The position numbers were made by a program, and so were the translations under genes. Below are positions 26,600-35,400 of a stretch of 44,717 bases of DNA, in pieces; position 1 is the stretch's first letter, and every line of letters begins with the position of its first letter. The DNA comes from an uncultured Prevotellaceae bacterium. Its GTDB lineage: Bacteria > Bacteroidota > Bacteroidia > Bacteroidales > Bacteroidaceae. The DNA lies in the NCBI GenBank assembly GCA_900316975.1, contig ONFA01000028.1:1-44717 (forward strand). Reading direction: 5' to 3'. The notes below the pieces were generated by a model that saw only the letters and a list, made by a program, of their open reading frames with translations, did no database searches and was not told the origin of the DNA.

Positions 26600-27313
26600 A
26601 TGGAAGTAAAGAAATCTAAAAAAGCAGACCTCGAGGGCACAAAAAGCACCGGACTGCTCATTGGCTACATTGTAGCCCTTGCTGCCATGTTTGCATGCTT
26701 CGAGTACACCACTCGAACGTATGAAGAAACAGACGTTGTTTACTCAACAGTAGCGTATGTATCTGAGGAGGAAGTGGTTCCTATCACTCAGCCTATCTTC
26801 ACCGCAGCGCCACCTCCACCAGCAGAGACTCCGGCAGTAGCTGAAATCCTCGACATCGTCGATAACAACACTGACATCGAGGAAGAGAAGATCGAAACCT
26901 CAGAGGACACCCACGAGGCAGTATCCGGTCCAGTTGCTCACGTGTCAGGTCCTGTAATGGCTGCTCCTGGTCCCATACAGGAAGAAGGTGACGAAACCGA
27001 AATTTTCGAAGTGGTGGAACAGAACCCATCCTTCCCTGGTGGTGACAATGAGTTGATGAAGTGGCTTCAGAAAAACCTGAAGTACCCACCAATGGCTCAG
27101 GAGAACGGAATCCAAGGTCGTGTGATGGTTCAATTTGTCGTGAACAAGGACGGTTCCATCGTTGACCCCAAAGTCATTCGTGGTGCAGACCCATCCCTCG
27201 ACAAGGAGGCCATGCGCGTAGTACAGGCAATGCCCAAGTGGGTTCCTGGCAAACAACGTGGTAAGGCTGTACGTGTACGCTTCACTCTCCCTGTCACATT
27301 CCGTTTGCAATAA
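26600..27313 (+). CDS. tonB: TonB family energy transducer
   Basis: A 237-residue inner-membrane-anchored periplasmic protein that couples proton motive force to TonB-dependent outer-membrane receptors. It has a cytoplasmic start (KKSKKADLEG), a single TM helix (about 18-35), and a Pro/Glu-rich spanning region (about 60-130) with APPPPAE and repeated SGPV motifs. The C-terminal TonB domain (about 140-237) contains PSFPGGDNELMKWLQKNLKYPPMAQENGIQGRV and ends KAVRVRFTLPVTFRLQ. The ExbB/ExbD partners are encoded at 29868-32315 on the same strand. A strong terminator follows. Bacteroidetes genomes have several TonB paralogues, so the number suffix is unknown. Confidence 0.93.
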   Translation: MEVKKSKKADLEGTKSTGLLIGYIVALAAMFACFEYTTRTYEETDVVYSTVAYVSEEEVVPITQPIFTAAPPPPAETPAVAEILDIVDNNTDIEEEKIETSEDTHEAVSGPVAHVSGPVMAAPGPIQEEGDETEIFEVVEQNPSFPGGDNELMKWLQKNLKYPPMAQENGIQGRVMVQFVVNKDGSIVDPKVIRGADPSLDKEAMRVVQAMPKWVPGKQRGKAVRVRFTLPVTFRLQ

Positions 27314-27360
27314 ATTAGCATTTTATCTCCATCGCTTACGACGATGATGGAACAACAAAC

Positions 27361-27395
27361 ATGCCGCACACACATCTGCTGTGCGGCATTTTTTT
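27361..27395 (+). terminator. Rho-independent terminator after tonB
   Basis: A perfect 10-bp stem ATGCCGCACA/TGTGCGGCAT (27361-27370 and 27380-27389) with a 9-nt loop, followed by six T. A textbook intrinsic terminator. Confidence 0.92.
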
Positions 27396-27495
27396 ACAAA
27401 CCTTTCACGATGCACACAGTCGGGAAGTCGTTCCATAGGTAATGAATCATTATTTATAACCTATGAACAATAAGTTTCACACATTATATATCCAT

Positions 27496-28464
27496 ATGCA
27501 CACGATAACAGAACTCATACAAAAGATCAACACCGCCATAGAGGACATTCAGTACAACACTGAACCGAAAAAGCTCTACGACCCCATACGCTACATCCTG
27601 TCCATTGGCGGCAAACGCATCCGTCCCTTGCTTATGCTCATGGGGTATAACCTCTACCGCGACGATGTCGATGCCATCATCAATAACGCGCTGGCTTTGG
27701 AGACCTACCACAATTTCACCCTGCTGCACGATGACCTAATGGACAAGAGCGACATGCGACGCGGCAACCCGACCGTACATAAAAAGTGGAACGACAACAC
27801 AGCCATCCTCTCTGGTGACACCATGCTCATCATGGCATACGAACTTTTCAACAAGGGCATGAAGAACGATGCCGCATGGACAGCCTTCATCGAGGCAACC
27901 CTGGGTGTGTGTGAGGGACAGCAATACGACATCGATTTCGAAACCCGCAACGATGTGACCGAAGCAGAATACATGGAGATGATTCGCATGAAGACCTCCC
28001 TGCTCTTGGGTTACGCACTGAAAATCGGAGCCATGTTGGGCGGTGGTGACCAGGAAGACGTGGAGAATCTCTACAAATTTGGAGAAAAGATGGGGTTAGC
28101 CTACCAACTGCAAGACGACCTGCTCGACGTGTATGGCGACCCAACTAAGTTCCAAAAGAAACTCGGAGGCGACATCGTGGATAACAAAAAGACCTTCATG
28201 CTCATCAATGCTTACCAGCGTGCCAACCAAGAACAAAAGGCAGAATTAGACAGATGGATGAACACCCAAGAGTTTGACTCAGCAGAAAAAGTCGAAGCAG
28301 TTACACATATATATAATATATTGGGCATCGACAAACTTGCCCAACAGAAAATCGAAGAATTGTTCGCCCTGTCGCTCCAAAGCCTCGACAAGGTGAAAGT
28401 GGATGAAGCCAAGAAAGCAGAACTTCGTGCATTCGCCAACCGCCTGCTTGGCAGAAAATATTAA
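27496..28464 (+). CDS. Polyprenyl (farnesyl/geranylgeranyl-type) diphosphate synthase
   Basis: Trans-isoprenyl diphosphate synthase condensing IPP with allylic diphosphates for quinone and undecaprenyl precursors. The 322 residues carry GGKRIRPLLMLM, the first Asp-rich motif LLHDDLMDKSDMRRG and the second LAYQLQDDLLDVYGD. The start at 27496 (MHTITELIQKI) matches the usual beginning of Bacteroidales homologues. An upstream in-frame ATG at 27463 would add 11 residues of poor similarity, so I disfavour it. It is followed after 6 bp by tatD, suggesting an operon. Chain length cannot be decided by eye; ispA-like naming would be tentative. Confidence 0.92.
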   Translation: MHTITELIQKINTAIEDIQYNTEPKKLYDPIRYILSIGGKRIRPLLMLMGYNLYRDDVDAIINNALALETYHNFTLLHDDLMDKSDMRRGNPTVHKKWNDNTAILSGDTMLIMAYELFNKGMKNDAAWTAFIEATLGVCEGQQYDIDFETRNDVTEAEYMEMIRMKTSLLLGYALKIGAMLGGGDQEDVENLYKFGEKMGLAYQLQDDLLDVYGDPTKFQKKLGGDIVDNKKTFMLINAYQRANQEQKAELDRWMNTQEFDSAEKVEAVTHIYNILGIDKLAQQKIEELFALSLQSLDKVKVDEAKKAELRAFANRLLGRKY

Positions 28465-28470
28465 GAAAGG

Positions 28471-29289
28471 ATGATAGACACCCATGCACATATTGATGGA
28501 CCAGAATTTGCCGAAGACATTGAAGACGTCATACAACGGGCAAAGGAGGCAGGAGTGGAAAAAATCTTTATCCCCGGCATTTGTCTGAAGGACACCCCCC
28601 ACCTGTTTGAAGTATGCCAAGCCCACCCCCACTATCTCTTCCCCATGATAGGACTCCACCCTGAGAACATCATGGACGAAGACTACCACCAAGCCCTTGA
28701 CCAACTGGAGCAACTCCTCACTGCATATTCCAACTCCAATGACATTACCTCCTCCCCCATCATTGCCATCGGAGAAGTAGGGCTTGACCTTTACTGGGAT
28801 GCCACCCACAAAAAAGAACAGTTGGAAGTCTTCGAGCGCCAAGTGCAATGGGCAGAGCAATACGACCTTCCCCTTATGATTCATTCACGCAATGCCCACA
28901 AAGAACTCATGGAAGTGATGGAACGACATCGCAACAGCAACCTCTATGGTGTGTTCCATTGTTTCACAGGCACCGAAGCAGAAGCCCTCGACCTGCTCAC
29001 ATTTCCCAATTTCATGCTGGGCATCGGAGGAGTTCTCACCTTCAAGAAATCCACCTTGAAGGATGTCATCAAAAACGCCATCCCTTTATCAAGGATTGTG
29101 CTCGAAACGGATTCTCCCTACATGGCCCCCGCCCCCAATCGAGGCAAAAGAAACGAAAGTGCATACGTCAAATATGTAGCCGAGAAACTCGCAGAGATTT
29201 ATGGCACCAATTTTGACGAGATTGTGCTTCAAACCACTAAAAATACGCTCAAAGTTTTCAAAAAACTGACTTTTTTCGATAAAATTTAA
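28471..29289 (+). CDS. TatD family metal-dependent DNase/hydrolase
   Basis: A 272-residue TIM-barrel metallohydrolase of the TatD/YcfH family; members have 3'-5' exonuclease activity and roles in DNA or D-aminoacyl-tRNA quality control. Metal ligands are visible: MIDTHAHID at the N-terminus, IGEVGLDLYWD, LPLMIHSRNAH, GVFHCFTGT, and the C-terminal RIVLETDSPYMAP with the catalytic Asp. It lies 6 bp downstream of the prenyl synthase gene. Confidence 0.94.
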   Translation: MIDTHAHIDGPEFAEDIEDVIQRAKEAGVEKIFIPGICLKDTPHLFEVCQAHPHYLFPMIGLHPENIMDEDYHQALDQLEQLLTAYSNSNDITSSPIIAIGEVGLDLYWDATHKKEQLEVFERQVQWAEQYDLPLMIHSRNAHKELMEVMERHRNSNLYGVFHCFTGTEAEALDLLTFPNFMLGIGGVLTFKKSTLKDVIKNAIPLSRIVLETDSPYMAPAPNRGKRNESAYVKYVAEKLAEIYGTNFDEIVLQTTKNTLKVFKKLTFFDKI

Positions 29290-29332
29290 AAGTTTCCACC
29301 TTTTTACAATTATTGATAAGAAAAAAATCATT

Positions 29333-29340
29333 ATTTTTGT
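29333..29340 (+). promoter_or_regulatory. -7 promoter element upstream of tRNA-Ser
   Basis: TATTTTTG matches TAnnTTTG. It lies 97 nt before the tRNA, just past tatD. The intervening stretch has small hairpins (for example AATCCGTTCCAACGGA and AGGTGTTATCACCT). Confidence 0.5.
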
Positions 29341-29436
29341 CCCGAATTATGGGTTAGCAATCCGTTCCAACGGAAAAAAATGCCCAAATGTGAGGTGTTA
29401 TCACCTTGCAAACGCCACAAAAAGGAGAACATAAAA

Positions 29437-29524
29437 GGAGAGATGCTCGAGTGGCTGAAGAGGCACGCCTGGAAAGCGTGTATACGTCAAAAGCGTATCC
29501 GGGGTTCGAATCCCCGTCTCTCCG
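29437..29524 (+). tRNA. tRNA-Ser (GGA)
   Basis: An 88-nt class II tRNA. The acceptor GGAGAGA pairs fully with TCTCTCC, with discriminator G. The anticodon stem-loop is CACGC-CTGGAAA-GCGTG with anticodon GGA (reads UCC/UCU). A long variable arm is followed by a T arm GGGGTTCGAATCCCC. The CCA end is not encoded (the sequence after the discriminator is CAAGG). A 77-bp tandem array that repeats the tRNA's 3' end begins immediately after. Confidence 0.96.
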
Positions 29525-29764
29525 CAAGGAAGAAAGGGGATGAGAACCAAAGGGGTTCGTTATCGCGAAGCGCTTGCGCAGCAAGAATCCCCGTCTCTCC
29601 GCAAGGAAGAAAGGGGATGAGAACCAAGGGGGTTCGTTATCGCGAAGCGCTTGCGCAGCAAGAATCCCCGTCTCTCCGCAAGGAAGAAAGGGGATGAGAA
29701 CCAGGGGAGGGCGTTAACGCGAAGCGCTTGCGCAGCAAGAATCCCCGTCTCTCCGCAAGGAAGA
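29508..29764 (+). repeat. 77-bp tandem array carrying copies of the tRNA-Ser 3' end
   Basis: The 19-nt tRNA 3' segment GAATCCCCGTCTCTCCGCA occurs at 29508 (in the tRNA) and again at 29585, 29662 and 29739, an exact 77-bp period. Between the copies lies AGGAAGAAAGGGGATGAGA followed by ACC, GGGGTTCG (5' half of the T arm, in units 1 and 2) and a 25-nt segment with GCGAAGCGCTTGCGC. Each of the first two units therefore holds a T arm whose loop is split by 25 nt. The third unit has diverged (GGGGAGGGCG). Possibly an attachment-site array. Confidence 0.93.
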
Positions 29765-29867
29765 AGAGAGGAATAAGGAATAACAACAATCGATTCCAAT
29801 CCTCCAACGCATGATAGAATAACAAAACAAAATTAAATAAGTTATTAATCTTAAAATTTTCAAGACA

Positions 29868-30635
29868 ATGAAAAAAATTTTTGCAATCATTGCATTGATG
29901 GGTGTGTTTACATTTGGTATGACACAAACCGTTTCAGCTCAGGACGAAAGCGCAGACTCTGCAGCAGCCACTGAGCAGGTTGATTCTGCTGCTGTTGACA
30001 CTGCAGCCGCTCCAGTCGTTGACGAAGAGCCTGTTGAATCAGAGCCAGTTGAGACCGGTATGTACAAGGACATCAAGACTAAGTTCATTGAAGGTTCTGC
30101 AGGCTTCATGGCACTCGTAGCCATCGCCCTGATCATCGGTCTTGCTTTCTGTATCGAGCGTATCATCTACCTCGCACTCTCTAAGGTGAACACAGTGAAA
30201 CTCATTGAGGACGTTGAGAACGCACTTATCAACAAGAACGATCTCGAAGGTGCAAAGGCTATCGCACGCGACACTCGTGGCCCTATCGCTTCTATCTTCT
30301 ATCAGGGTCTCATGCGTATGGATGATGGCGCTGACGCAGTGGAGAAGTCAGTCGTTGCTTACGGTGCAGTGCAGGCTTCTAAACTTGAAAGCGGTTGCTC
30401 TTGGATCACCCTTTTCATCGGTATGGCTCCATCTCTCGGATTCTTGGGAACTGTGATTGGTATGGTGCAGGCATTCGATGACATCCAGGCTGCAGGTGAC
30501 ATCTCTCCAACAGCCCTTATTCTTCAGATTTTCTACAACTACATCCTCGCTGAAATCGAAGGTCTCACCGCTAAGATGGAAGACTCTACCATTTCTCTCC
30601 TTGACATCGTTGCCAAGTACAACAACAAGAAGTAA
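29868..30635 (+). CDS. exbB: ExbB/TolQ/MotA-family proton channel
   Basis: A 255-residue inner-membrane proton-channel subunit that energises TonB. It begins with a hydrophobic segment (MKKIFAIIALMGVFTFGMTQTVSAQ) that looks like a signal peptide. An Ala/Glu/Val-rich periplasmic stretch follows (about 26-65), then the MotA/TolQ/ExbB core: TM at about 78-100 (FMALVAIALIIGLAFCIERIIYLA), a cytoplasmic loop with GPIASIFYQGLMRMDDG, and paired TM helices with GCSWITLFIGMAPSLGFLGTVIGMVQAFDDI. The N-terminal extension is typical of Bacteroidetes ExbB. It is first in an exbB-X-exbD-exbD operon. Upstream 29765-29867 is AT-rich without a clear -7. Confidence 0.93.
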   Translation: MKKIFAIIALMGVFTFGMTQTVSAQDESADSAAATEQVDSAAVDTAAAPVVDEEPVESEPVETGMYKDIKTKFIEGSAGFMALVAIALIIGLAFCIERIIYLALSKVNTVKLIEDVENALINKNDLEGAKAIARDTRGPIASIFYQGLMRMDDGADAVEKSVVAYGAVQASKLESGCSWITLFIGMAPSLGFLGTVIGMVQAFDDIQAAGDISPTALILQIFYNYILAEIEGLTAKMEDSTISLLDIVAKYNNKK

Positions 30636-30718
30636 TTAAGAACTTCGGAGCAATGTATCCGAGACAAATCTTAATCTCTTCAAATTAGTCACTAACTATT
30701 TAATTAAGGAGAAACAAA

Positions 30719-31231
30719 ATGGATAAAGTACAAGTAATAAGCGCACAGGATAAAGTGGAGAAAATCTCCAAGATCGTGCTGTGGAGCCTTATCGGCATCT
30801 CACTCGTGGTCATGGCGCTCTTCCTGCTCGTAGGCTACAACACGCCTTATGAGGAGAATATCAAACAAGTAAATCCACAAATGACAGACCTCCTGCTCAT
30901 CTGGACTTACATCCTCATCTTTGCCACCATCATCATCACTGTAGGTGCTGTGATTTATGGCTTTGTGAATGGCTCCAACAAGTCTAAGCACGAAGACAAA
31001 GGCATGGCAAGCAAGGCTGGTCTCATTGCATGGGGAACCCTTATCATTGGTGTTGTTGCAGGTCTCATCGTAGGTTTTGCCAACAAAGACGAAGTGCTGC
31101 TCATCAATGGTAAAGACTGGAACATTCCTTCCGACATCATTTTGACAGACACATCAATGATTGCCATCCTCGTTTTGACGATTGTGACAGTCGTTGTAAC
31201 TGCCTACAGCATGATTACCAGTAAGAAGTAA
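30719..31231 (+). CDS. Four-helix membrane protein of the exbBD operon
   Basis: A 170-residue membrane protein with TM segments at about 20-42, 60-85, 100-123 and 145-166, and a short charged N-terminus. It has no motif I can name. Its fixed place between exbB and exbD is, as far as I remember, common in Bacteroidales TonB-energising operons. This suggests an accessory subunit of the ExbB-ExbD complex, but that is inference from context. A Shine-Dalgarno-like AAGGAG lies 8 nt before the ATG, and the gap to exbB is 83 bp. Confidence 0.82.
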   Translation: MDKVQVISAQDKVEKISKIVLWSLIGISLVVMALFLLVGYNTPYEENIKQVNPQMTDLLLIWTYILIFATIIITVGAVIYGFVNGSNKSKHEDKGMASKAGLIAWGTLIIGVVAGLIVGFANKDEVLLINGKDWNIPSDIILTDTSMIAILVLTIVTVVVTAYSMITSKK

Positions 31232-31254
31232 ACCTTTAACTCAGAGCAAATAAT

Positions 31255-31845
31255 ATGGGAAAGAAAAGAAAAATGCCAGGACTGAACACCAGTTCTACAG
31301 CCGACATCTCATTCATGTTGCTCATCTTCTTCCTTGTCACAACGTCAATGGACACCGACCAGGGTTTGGCACGTTCACTGCCTAAACCACCTGAGGATGA
31401 CCAATTGAACAACGAAATCAAAGTGAAGGAACGTAACATCCTGAACATTCGTATCAACAAGGACAACTACCTCCTCATCGGCGATGACTATGCAACGCTT
31501 GCTGACGTGAAGGAGAGAGCGAAAGAGTTTATCAAGAACGAGGACAACAAACCCAACCTGCCTGAACTCAAGCCTCACAAAGTGAAAGAACTGGGTAAGA
31601 CTTTCATGGTGACGGAAAACCACGTCATCTCTGTTCAGACAGACCGCGGTACTGACTACGGAGTCTATTTCGCCGTGCAGGACGCTTTGGTATCGGCATA
31701 CAACGAGATTCGTGACGAATTCTCCAAACAGGAATTTGGTTATAAATATGACCAGTTGGATGCTGACCAACAGAAGATTGTACGCGATGTCTATCCACAG
31801 AAGATATCTGAGGCAGAACCAAAGAAATATGGAGGACAACAATAA
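31255..31845 (+). CDS. exbD: ExbD/TolR family protein (first copy)
   Basis: A 196-residue protein with a short cytoplasmic N-terminus (GKKRKMPGLNTSSTADISF) and a single TM helix (FMLLIFFLVTTSMDTD) that carries the conserved Asp for proton transfer at its start (TADISFMLLIFF). A periplasmic domain follows. This copy is longer than classical ExbD, with an extended charged C-terminal part (about 140-196). It overlaps the second exbD by one base (TAATG). Confidence 0.93.
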   Translation: MGKKRKMPGLNTSSTADISFMLLIFFLVTTSMDTDQGLARSLPKPPEDDQLNNEIKVKERNILNIRINKDNYLLIGDDYATLADVKERAKEFIKNEDNKPNLPELKPHKVKELGKTFMVTENHVISVQTDRGTDYGVYFAVQDALVSAYNEIRDEFSKQEFGYKYDQLDADQQKIVRDVYPQKISEAEPKKYGGQQ

Positions 31846-32315
31846 TGAGCAGATTTAACAAAGGCGGAGGCAGAGAAATGCCAGAGATGAACACCTCATC
31901 TCTCCCTGACTTGATCTTCACCATCCTGTTCTTCTTCATGATGGTTACCACCATGCGTGAAGTGACGCTTCAGGTGAAGTTTGAGAAGCCAGTCGGTACT
32001 CAACTTGAGAAATTGGCTCGTAAGTCCAGTACATCCTTCATCTACATTGGTCAGCCAACCGATGCTCTGAAGGGACAATATGGTTCATCACACCGTATTC
32101 AGTTGAACGACAGAATCCTCGAGGCACCCCAAGTTTACGACTTCGTGATGGAAGAGCGTGGTGAATTGGCTGAAGCAGACAAGCCATTCTACACAGTCTC
32201 CATCAAGGCAGACCACCACACCCCTATGGGTATCATCACCGACGTAAAACAGGTGTTGCGTAAGGCTTATGCCCTCAAGATTATGTATTCGGCTAACAAA
32301 CAGCAAGAAAAATAA
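31845..32315 (+). CDS. exbD: ExbD/TolR family protein (second copy)
   Basis: A 156-residue protein with an N-terminus like the first copy (GGGREMPEMNTSSLPDLIFTILFFFMMVTTMRE), including the TM Asp (LPDLIF). The periplasmic domain ends KIMYSANKQQEK. Two different ExbD subunits in a row suggest a heteromeric ExbD dimer in the pump, though this is inference. An intrinsic terminator (32331-32368) closes the operon. Confidence 0.93.
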   Translation: MSRFNKGGGREMPEMNTSSLPDLIFTILFFFMMVTTMREVTLQVKFEKPVGTQLEKLARKSSTSFIYIGQPTDALKGQYGSSHRIQLNDRILEAPQVYDFVMEERGELAEADKPFYTVSIKADHHTPMGIITDVKQVLRKAYALKIMYSANKQQEK

Positions 32316-32330
32316 ATCATTTATAATAGA

Positions 32331-32368
32331 AAAAAGAGCGACTCACGCCATGTGGGTCGCTCTTTTTT
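32331..32368 (+). terminator. Rho-independent terminator after exbD
   Basis: A stem of AAAAAGAGCGACTCAC with GTGGGTCGCTCTTTTTT (one G-U pair), a loop of 5 nt, and a T run. It lies directly before the TAACTTTG promoter element of the ABC exporter gene. Confidence 0.92.
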
Positions 32369-32369
32369 G

Positions 32370-32377
32370 TAACTTTG
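32370..32377 (+). promoter_or_regulatory. -7 promoter element for the ABC exporter
   Basis: TAACTTTG matches TAnnTTTG and lies one base beyond the terminator T-run. It is followed by a leader of about 33 nt to the ATG at 32417. A TTG start at 32375 would sit inside this element and is rejected. Confidence 0.75.
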
Positions 32378-32416
32378 CAAAGACAAATACAAACCCTCTC
32401 ATCAAGAAACACGCCG

Positions 32417-34231
32417 ATGAATCTCATCACCCTCATGCGCAAGATTGCGCCTTATGTTCGCCCCTACAAATGGCTGGTGGTAGCCACTTTGGCACTCACC
32501 CTCATTGGTTCACTCATCGCACAGGTCAATGCCGTTGTGCTCGACCGCACCGTCGATGCCATCAATGCCCTCATTGTTCCTGAAGGATTCGAATGGAGCA
32601 AGGCTGCCCATATCCTCACCGTCATCTCCATCATCCTGCTCGGCAAGGAAGTGCTTGCAGCCATCATCCGCTATGCCCAAAACTACTATGGCGAGCGCAT
32701 GCGCATCTTCGTCAGCAAAGACCTCTCCCAAGCCGTGGTTGACCGCATTCTCAACTACCGCATGGCATTCTTCTCCCGTTCAGGCAACGAGACAGGCAAG
32801 TTGCAGACCCGCATCGACCAAGGCGTAGGCAGTCTTTCTGTCACCGTACAGAGTGTATTCATCGACCTCTTGCCCCTCTTCACCAGTGCCCTTCTTGCCC
32901 TCATCCTCATGTTCGCCGCCAACATCTATGTGGGCCTCACCGCCCTCTTCATCGTGCCCATCTATATCTGGATCACCATTGCCCAAGCCCATCGGCTGAA
33001 AGGATGGCGAGCCAACATGCGAATGTTCCGCGAGATGAAGAGCAACGGCATCGTCGGTATCATCGAGAGCATGAACGTCATCAAATCCTTCAACCGCGAG
33101 AACATTGAGAGCCAGAAGCAGTGGGACATCCAGACGCAGTTCACTGACAACCAGATGAAAGTGCGCAAGACCTCCTTCTACTTCGACGGTATGAAAAGCC
33201 TCGTGCAGCAGGTTGGCACCGTGCTCATCATCATCCTCACTGCCTATCTTGTGCTCATCGAGTATCCAGGGATGACAATCGGTAAAATCATGTACCACGT
33301 CATGCTTTTCGCCAACGTCACCGCTCCCATCACCCAACTGCAACGCATCTTCGATTCCCTCAACGATGCCCTCATCTATGCCGAAGGCTTCTTCGACATC
33401 CTCGATGCCAAAGGAGAAACCGAGCCGTCTGGCACCTACCGCCCCGCCGAGGTGAAGGGTAACTTCGAGATTCGCGGCGTGGATTTCACCTATCCCAACG
33501 GCACCAAAGCACTCCACAACATCAACATGAACATCGAGAGTGGTTGCATCACTGCATTCGTCGGTCTTTCAGGAGCAGGCAAATCCACCATTGTCAATCT
33601 GTTAGACAAGTTTTACGAACCTGATTGCGGACAAATCCTCCTCGATGGCGTTGACCTGCGCGACTACGACACCCTGTTCCTTCGCGACCATATCGGTCTC
33701 GTCCTTCAGAAGAACCATATCTTCGAAGGCACCATCGAGGAAAACATTCGTTATGGCAAGCCCGAAGCCACCGACGCTGAAGTCATCGAAGCCGCTCAAA
33801 AAGCATACATCTACGACCAAGTGATGAAACTGCCCAAAGGCATGCAGAGCAAGGCGACAGCCCTCAGCGGCGGACAGCAGCAACGCATCGCCATTGCCCG
33901 CATGTTCCTCAAGAATCCCCCCATCATTTTCCTCGACGAGCCCACCGCCAGCCTCGATGCTGTTGCCACCGAACAGATCAAAGCAAGCATCGATGCCATC
34001 AAGCGCGACCGCACCGTCATCATCATCAGCCACAGCATCAGTCAAATCATTGACTCCGATATGATTTACGCCCTCCGCGATGGACGCGTGGAACAGTCTG
34101 GCAATCCCGATGAACTCTACCAGAAAGGTGGCGTCTATAAAGACATTGTCGATGCCTCTGCCCGCAGCCTCAACATTGACAAACTGGCACACACGCTCGA
34201 CCGCAACGGTGACGGACAACTTTTCGACTGA
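32417..34231 (+). CDS. ABC exporter, fused permease and ATPase
   Basis: A 604-residue half-transporter of the type I ABC exporter fold. It has six TM helices in about residues 20-320 (for example [17 protein letters not shown]) and a nucleotide-binding domain from about 350. The latter has Walker [12 protein letters not shown], a Q-loop [10 protein letters not shown], signature [15 protein letters not shown] and Walker [14 protein letters not shown], with the switch His in [10 protein letters not shown]. It likely works as a homodimer; the substrate is unknown (lipid or drug export are typical). The start at 32417 was chosen because the promoter element lies 40 nt upstream and the [17 protein letters not shown] start fits the family. 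Confidence 0.93.
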   Translation: MNLITLMRKIAPYVRPYKWLVVATLALTLIGSLIAQVNAVVLDRTVDAINALIVPEGFEWSKAAHILTVISIILLGKEVLAAIIRYAQNYYGERMRIFVSKDLSQAVVDRILNYRMAFFSRSGNETGKLQTRIDQGVGSLSVTVQSVFIDLLPLFTSALLALILMFAANIYVGLTALFIVPIYIWITIAQAHRLKGWRANMRMFREMKSNGIVGIIESMNVIKSFNRENIESQKQWDIQTQFTDNQMKVRKTSFYFDGMKSLVQQVGTVLIIILTAYLVLIEYPGMTIGKIMYHVMLFANVTAPITQLQRIFDSLNDALIYAEGFFDILDAKGETEPSGTYRPAEVKGNFEIRGVDFTYPNGTKALHNINMNIESGCITAFVGLSGAGKSTIVNLLDKFYEPDCGQILLDGVDLRDYDTLFLRDHIGLVLQKNHIFEGTIEENIRYGKPEATDAEVIEAAQKAYIYDQVMKLPKGMQSKATALSGGQQQRIAIARMFLKNPPIIFLDEPTASLDAVATEQIKASIDAIKRDRTVIIISHSISQIIDSDMIYALRDGRVEQSGNPDELYQKGGVYKDIVDASARSLNIDKLAHTLDRNGDGQLFD

Positions 34232-34272
34232 AAATAACAAACTGTTTATTTTTTTCTTCGCCCAATTTGTAC

Positions 34273-34280
34273 TATCTTTG
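34273..34280 (+). promoter_or_regulatory. -7 promoter element for thyA
   Basis: TATCTTTG matches TAnnTTTG, 25 nt before the thyA ATG at 34306. This excludes an upstream start at 34267. Confidence 0.7.
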
Positions 34281-34305
34281 CAAAGGAAATCAAAAAGACT
34301 ACATC

Positions 34306-35100
34306 ATGAAACCATATCTTGACTTGCTCGACCGCATCCTGAAAGAAGGAGTGCAGAAGGGCGACAGAACAGGCACAGGCACCATTTCGGTGTTTGGTAA
34401 TCAGATGCGATTCAATTTGCAGGAGGGCTTTCCACTGCTGACCACGAAGAAGTTGCATCTAAAATCTATCATCTACGAACTACTGTGGTTCTTGCAGGGC
34501 AACACGAATGCAAAGTGGCTGCAAGATCGTGGTGTGCGCATCTGGAATGAATGGGCGGACGAAGACGGTAACCTCGGACATATCTACGGTTATCAGTGGC
34601 GCAGCTGGCCCGACTATAACGGTGGGCATATAGACCAAATCAGCGAGGTGATTGAGCAAATCAAGAACAATCCCAACTCACGCCGACTGATTGTGTCGGC
34701 ATGGAATGTGGCAGACTTGGGCAACATGAACCTGCCTCCCTGCCACATCCTCTTCCAGTTCTACGTGGCAGACGGCAAACTAAGTTGCCAACTCTATCAG
34801 CGCAGTGCAGACACCTTCCTCGGTGTTCCGTTCAACATTGCCTCCTATGCATTGTTGACCATGATGGTGGCACAAGTATGCGACTTGCAACCAGGCGATT
34901 TCGTCTATACAACAGGTGACACGCATCTCTACCTTGACCACATCGAGCAAGCTAAACTTCAACTCACCCGTGAGCCTCGCCCACTGCCCAAGATGCACAT
35001 CAATCCGAATGTGAAGAGCATCTTCGACTTCCAATACGAGGACTTTACGCTGACCGACTACGATCCACATCCACACATCAAAGCCACAGTAAGCGTATAA
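34306..35100 (+). CDS. thyA: Thymidylate synthase
   Basis: Converts dUMP to dTMP using methylenetetrahydrofolate, producing dihydrofolate that the folA product recycles. At 264 residues it equals the E. coli enzyme. Motifs: [13 protein letters not shown], the catalytic Cys region [14 protein letters not shown], the dUMP-binding [24 protein letters not shown], and the C-terminal block ending [12 protein letters not shown]. It precedes folA on the same strand, a common arrangement, but a 300-bp repeat-rich spacer separates the two. Confidence 0.98.
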   Translation: MKPYLDLLDRILKEGVQKGDRTGTGTISVFGNQMRFNLQEGFPLLTTKKLHLKSIIYELLWFLQGNTNAKWLQDRGVRIWNEWADEDGNLGHIYGYQWRSWPDYNGGHIDQISEVIEQIKNNPNSRRLIVSAWNVADLGNMNLPPCHILFQFYVADGKLSCQLYQRSADTFLGVPFNIASYALLTMMVAQVCDLQPGDFVYTTGDTHLYLDHIEQAKLQLTREPRPLPKMHINPNVKSIFDFQYEDFTLTDYDPHPHIKATVSV

Positions 35101-35400
35101 ATATGTACAATTTGACTATTTACAAGGTACAATTTATTGGGCCATTCAGCGATTTAAGGATTTGCCTTGCGCCCATGTAACTATTCAACGAAAACTGAAA
35201 AGCAGTCGCCTACGGCGAGAAATCCCACAAATCTTTACAAATCGTTCAAATCTGTTATTGAAATTTGTTAGATTTGGGCAGATTTGTTAGATTTCTGCCC
35301 CTCAAGGGGCACTAAACGACACGGCAAGAAAGAAATTGCAAAATAGTCAAATTGAAAAATAAATTGTACATTGTAAATTATCAAATTGTAAATAAAAAAG
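35101..35400 (+). repeat. Composite palindromic region between thyA and folA
   Basis: No gene is seen in these 300 bases. They contain several inverted pairs: AATTTGACTATTT (35109-35121) with AAATAGTCAAATT (35341-35353) is a perfect 13-bp match. TACAATTTG (35106) pairs with CAAATTGTA (35382-35390). An inner pair is of the CAAATCTTTACAAATC/GATTTGTTAGATTT type around 35229-35293. A GC-rich hairpin TGCCCCTCAAGGGGCA sits at about 35297-35312. The arms use repeated TACAATTT units. The right end abuts the GTG start of folA. Confidence 0.8.

Noticed and set aside
27463..27495. Prenyl synthase start at 27463
   Set aside because: The extra 11 residues (MNNKFHTLYIH) do not resemble the family start; MHTITELIQKI at 27496 does.
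29380..29697. Plus-strand frame of 105 codons over the tRNA and tandem array
   Set aside because: The frame is the result of reading the tRNA and its 77-bp repeats; no signal for translation and no protein-like composition.
32375..32416. ABC exporter start at the TTG at 32375
   Set aside because: This TTG is part of the TAACTTTG promoter element and directly follows a terminator; ATG 32417 fits the family start.
34267..34305. thyA start at the upstream ATG (34267)
   Set aside because: It overlaps the TATCTTTG promoter element; the internal ATG at 34306 gives the standard 264-residue enzyme.
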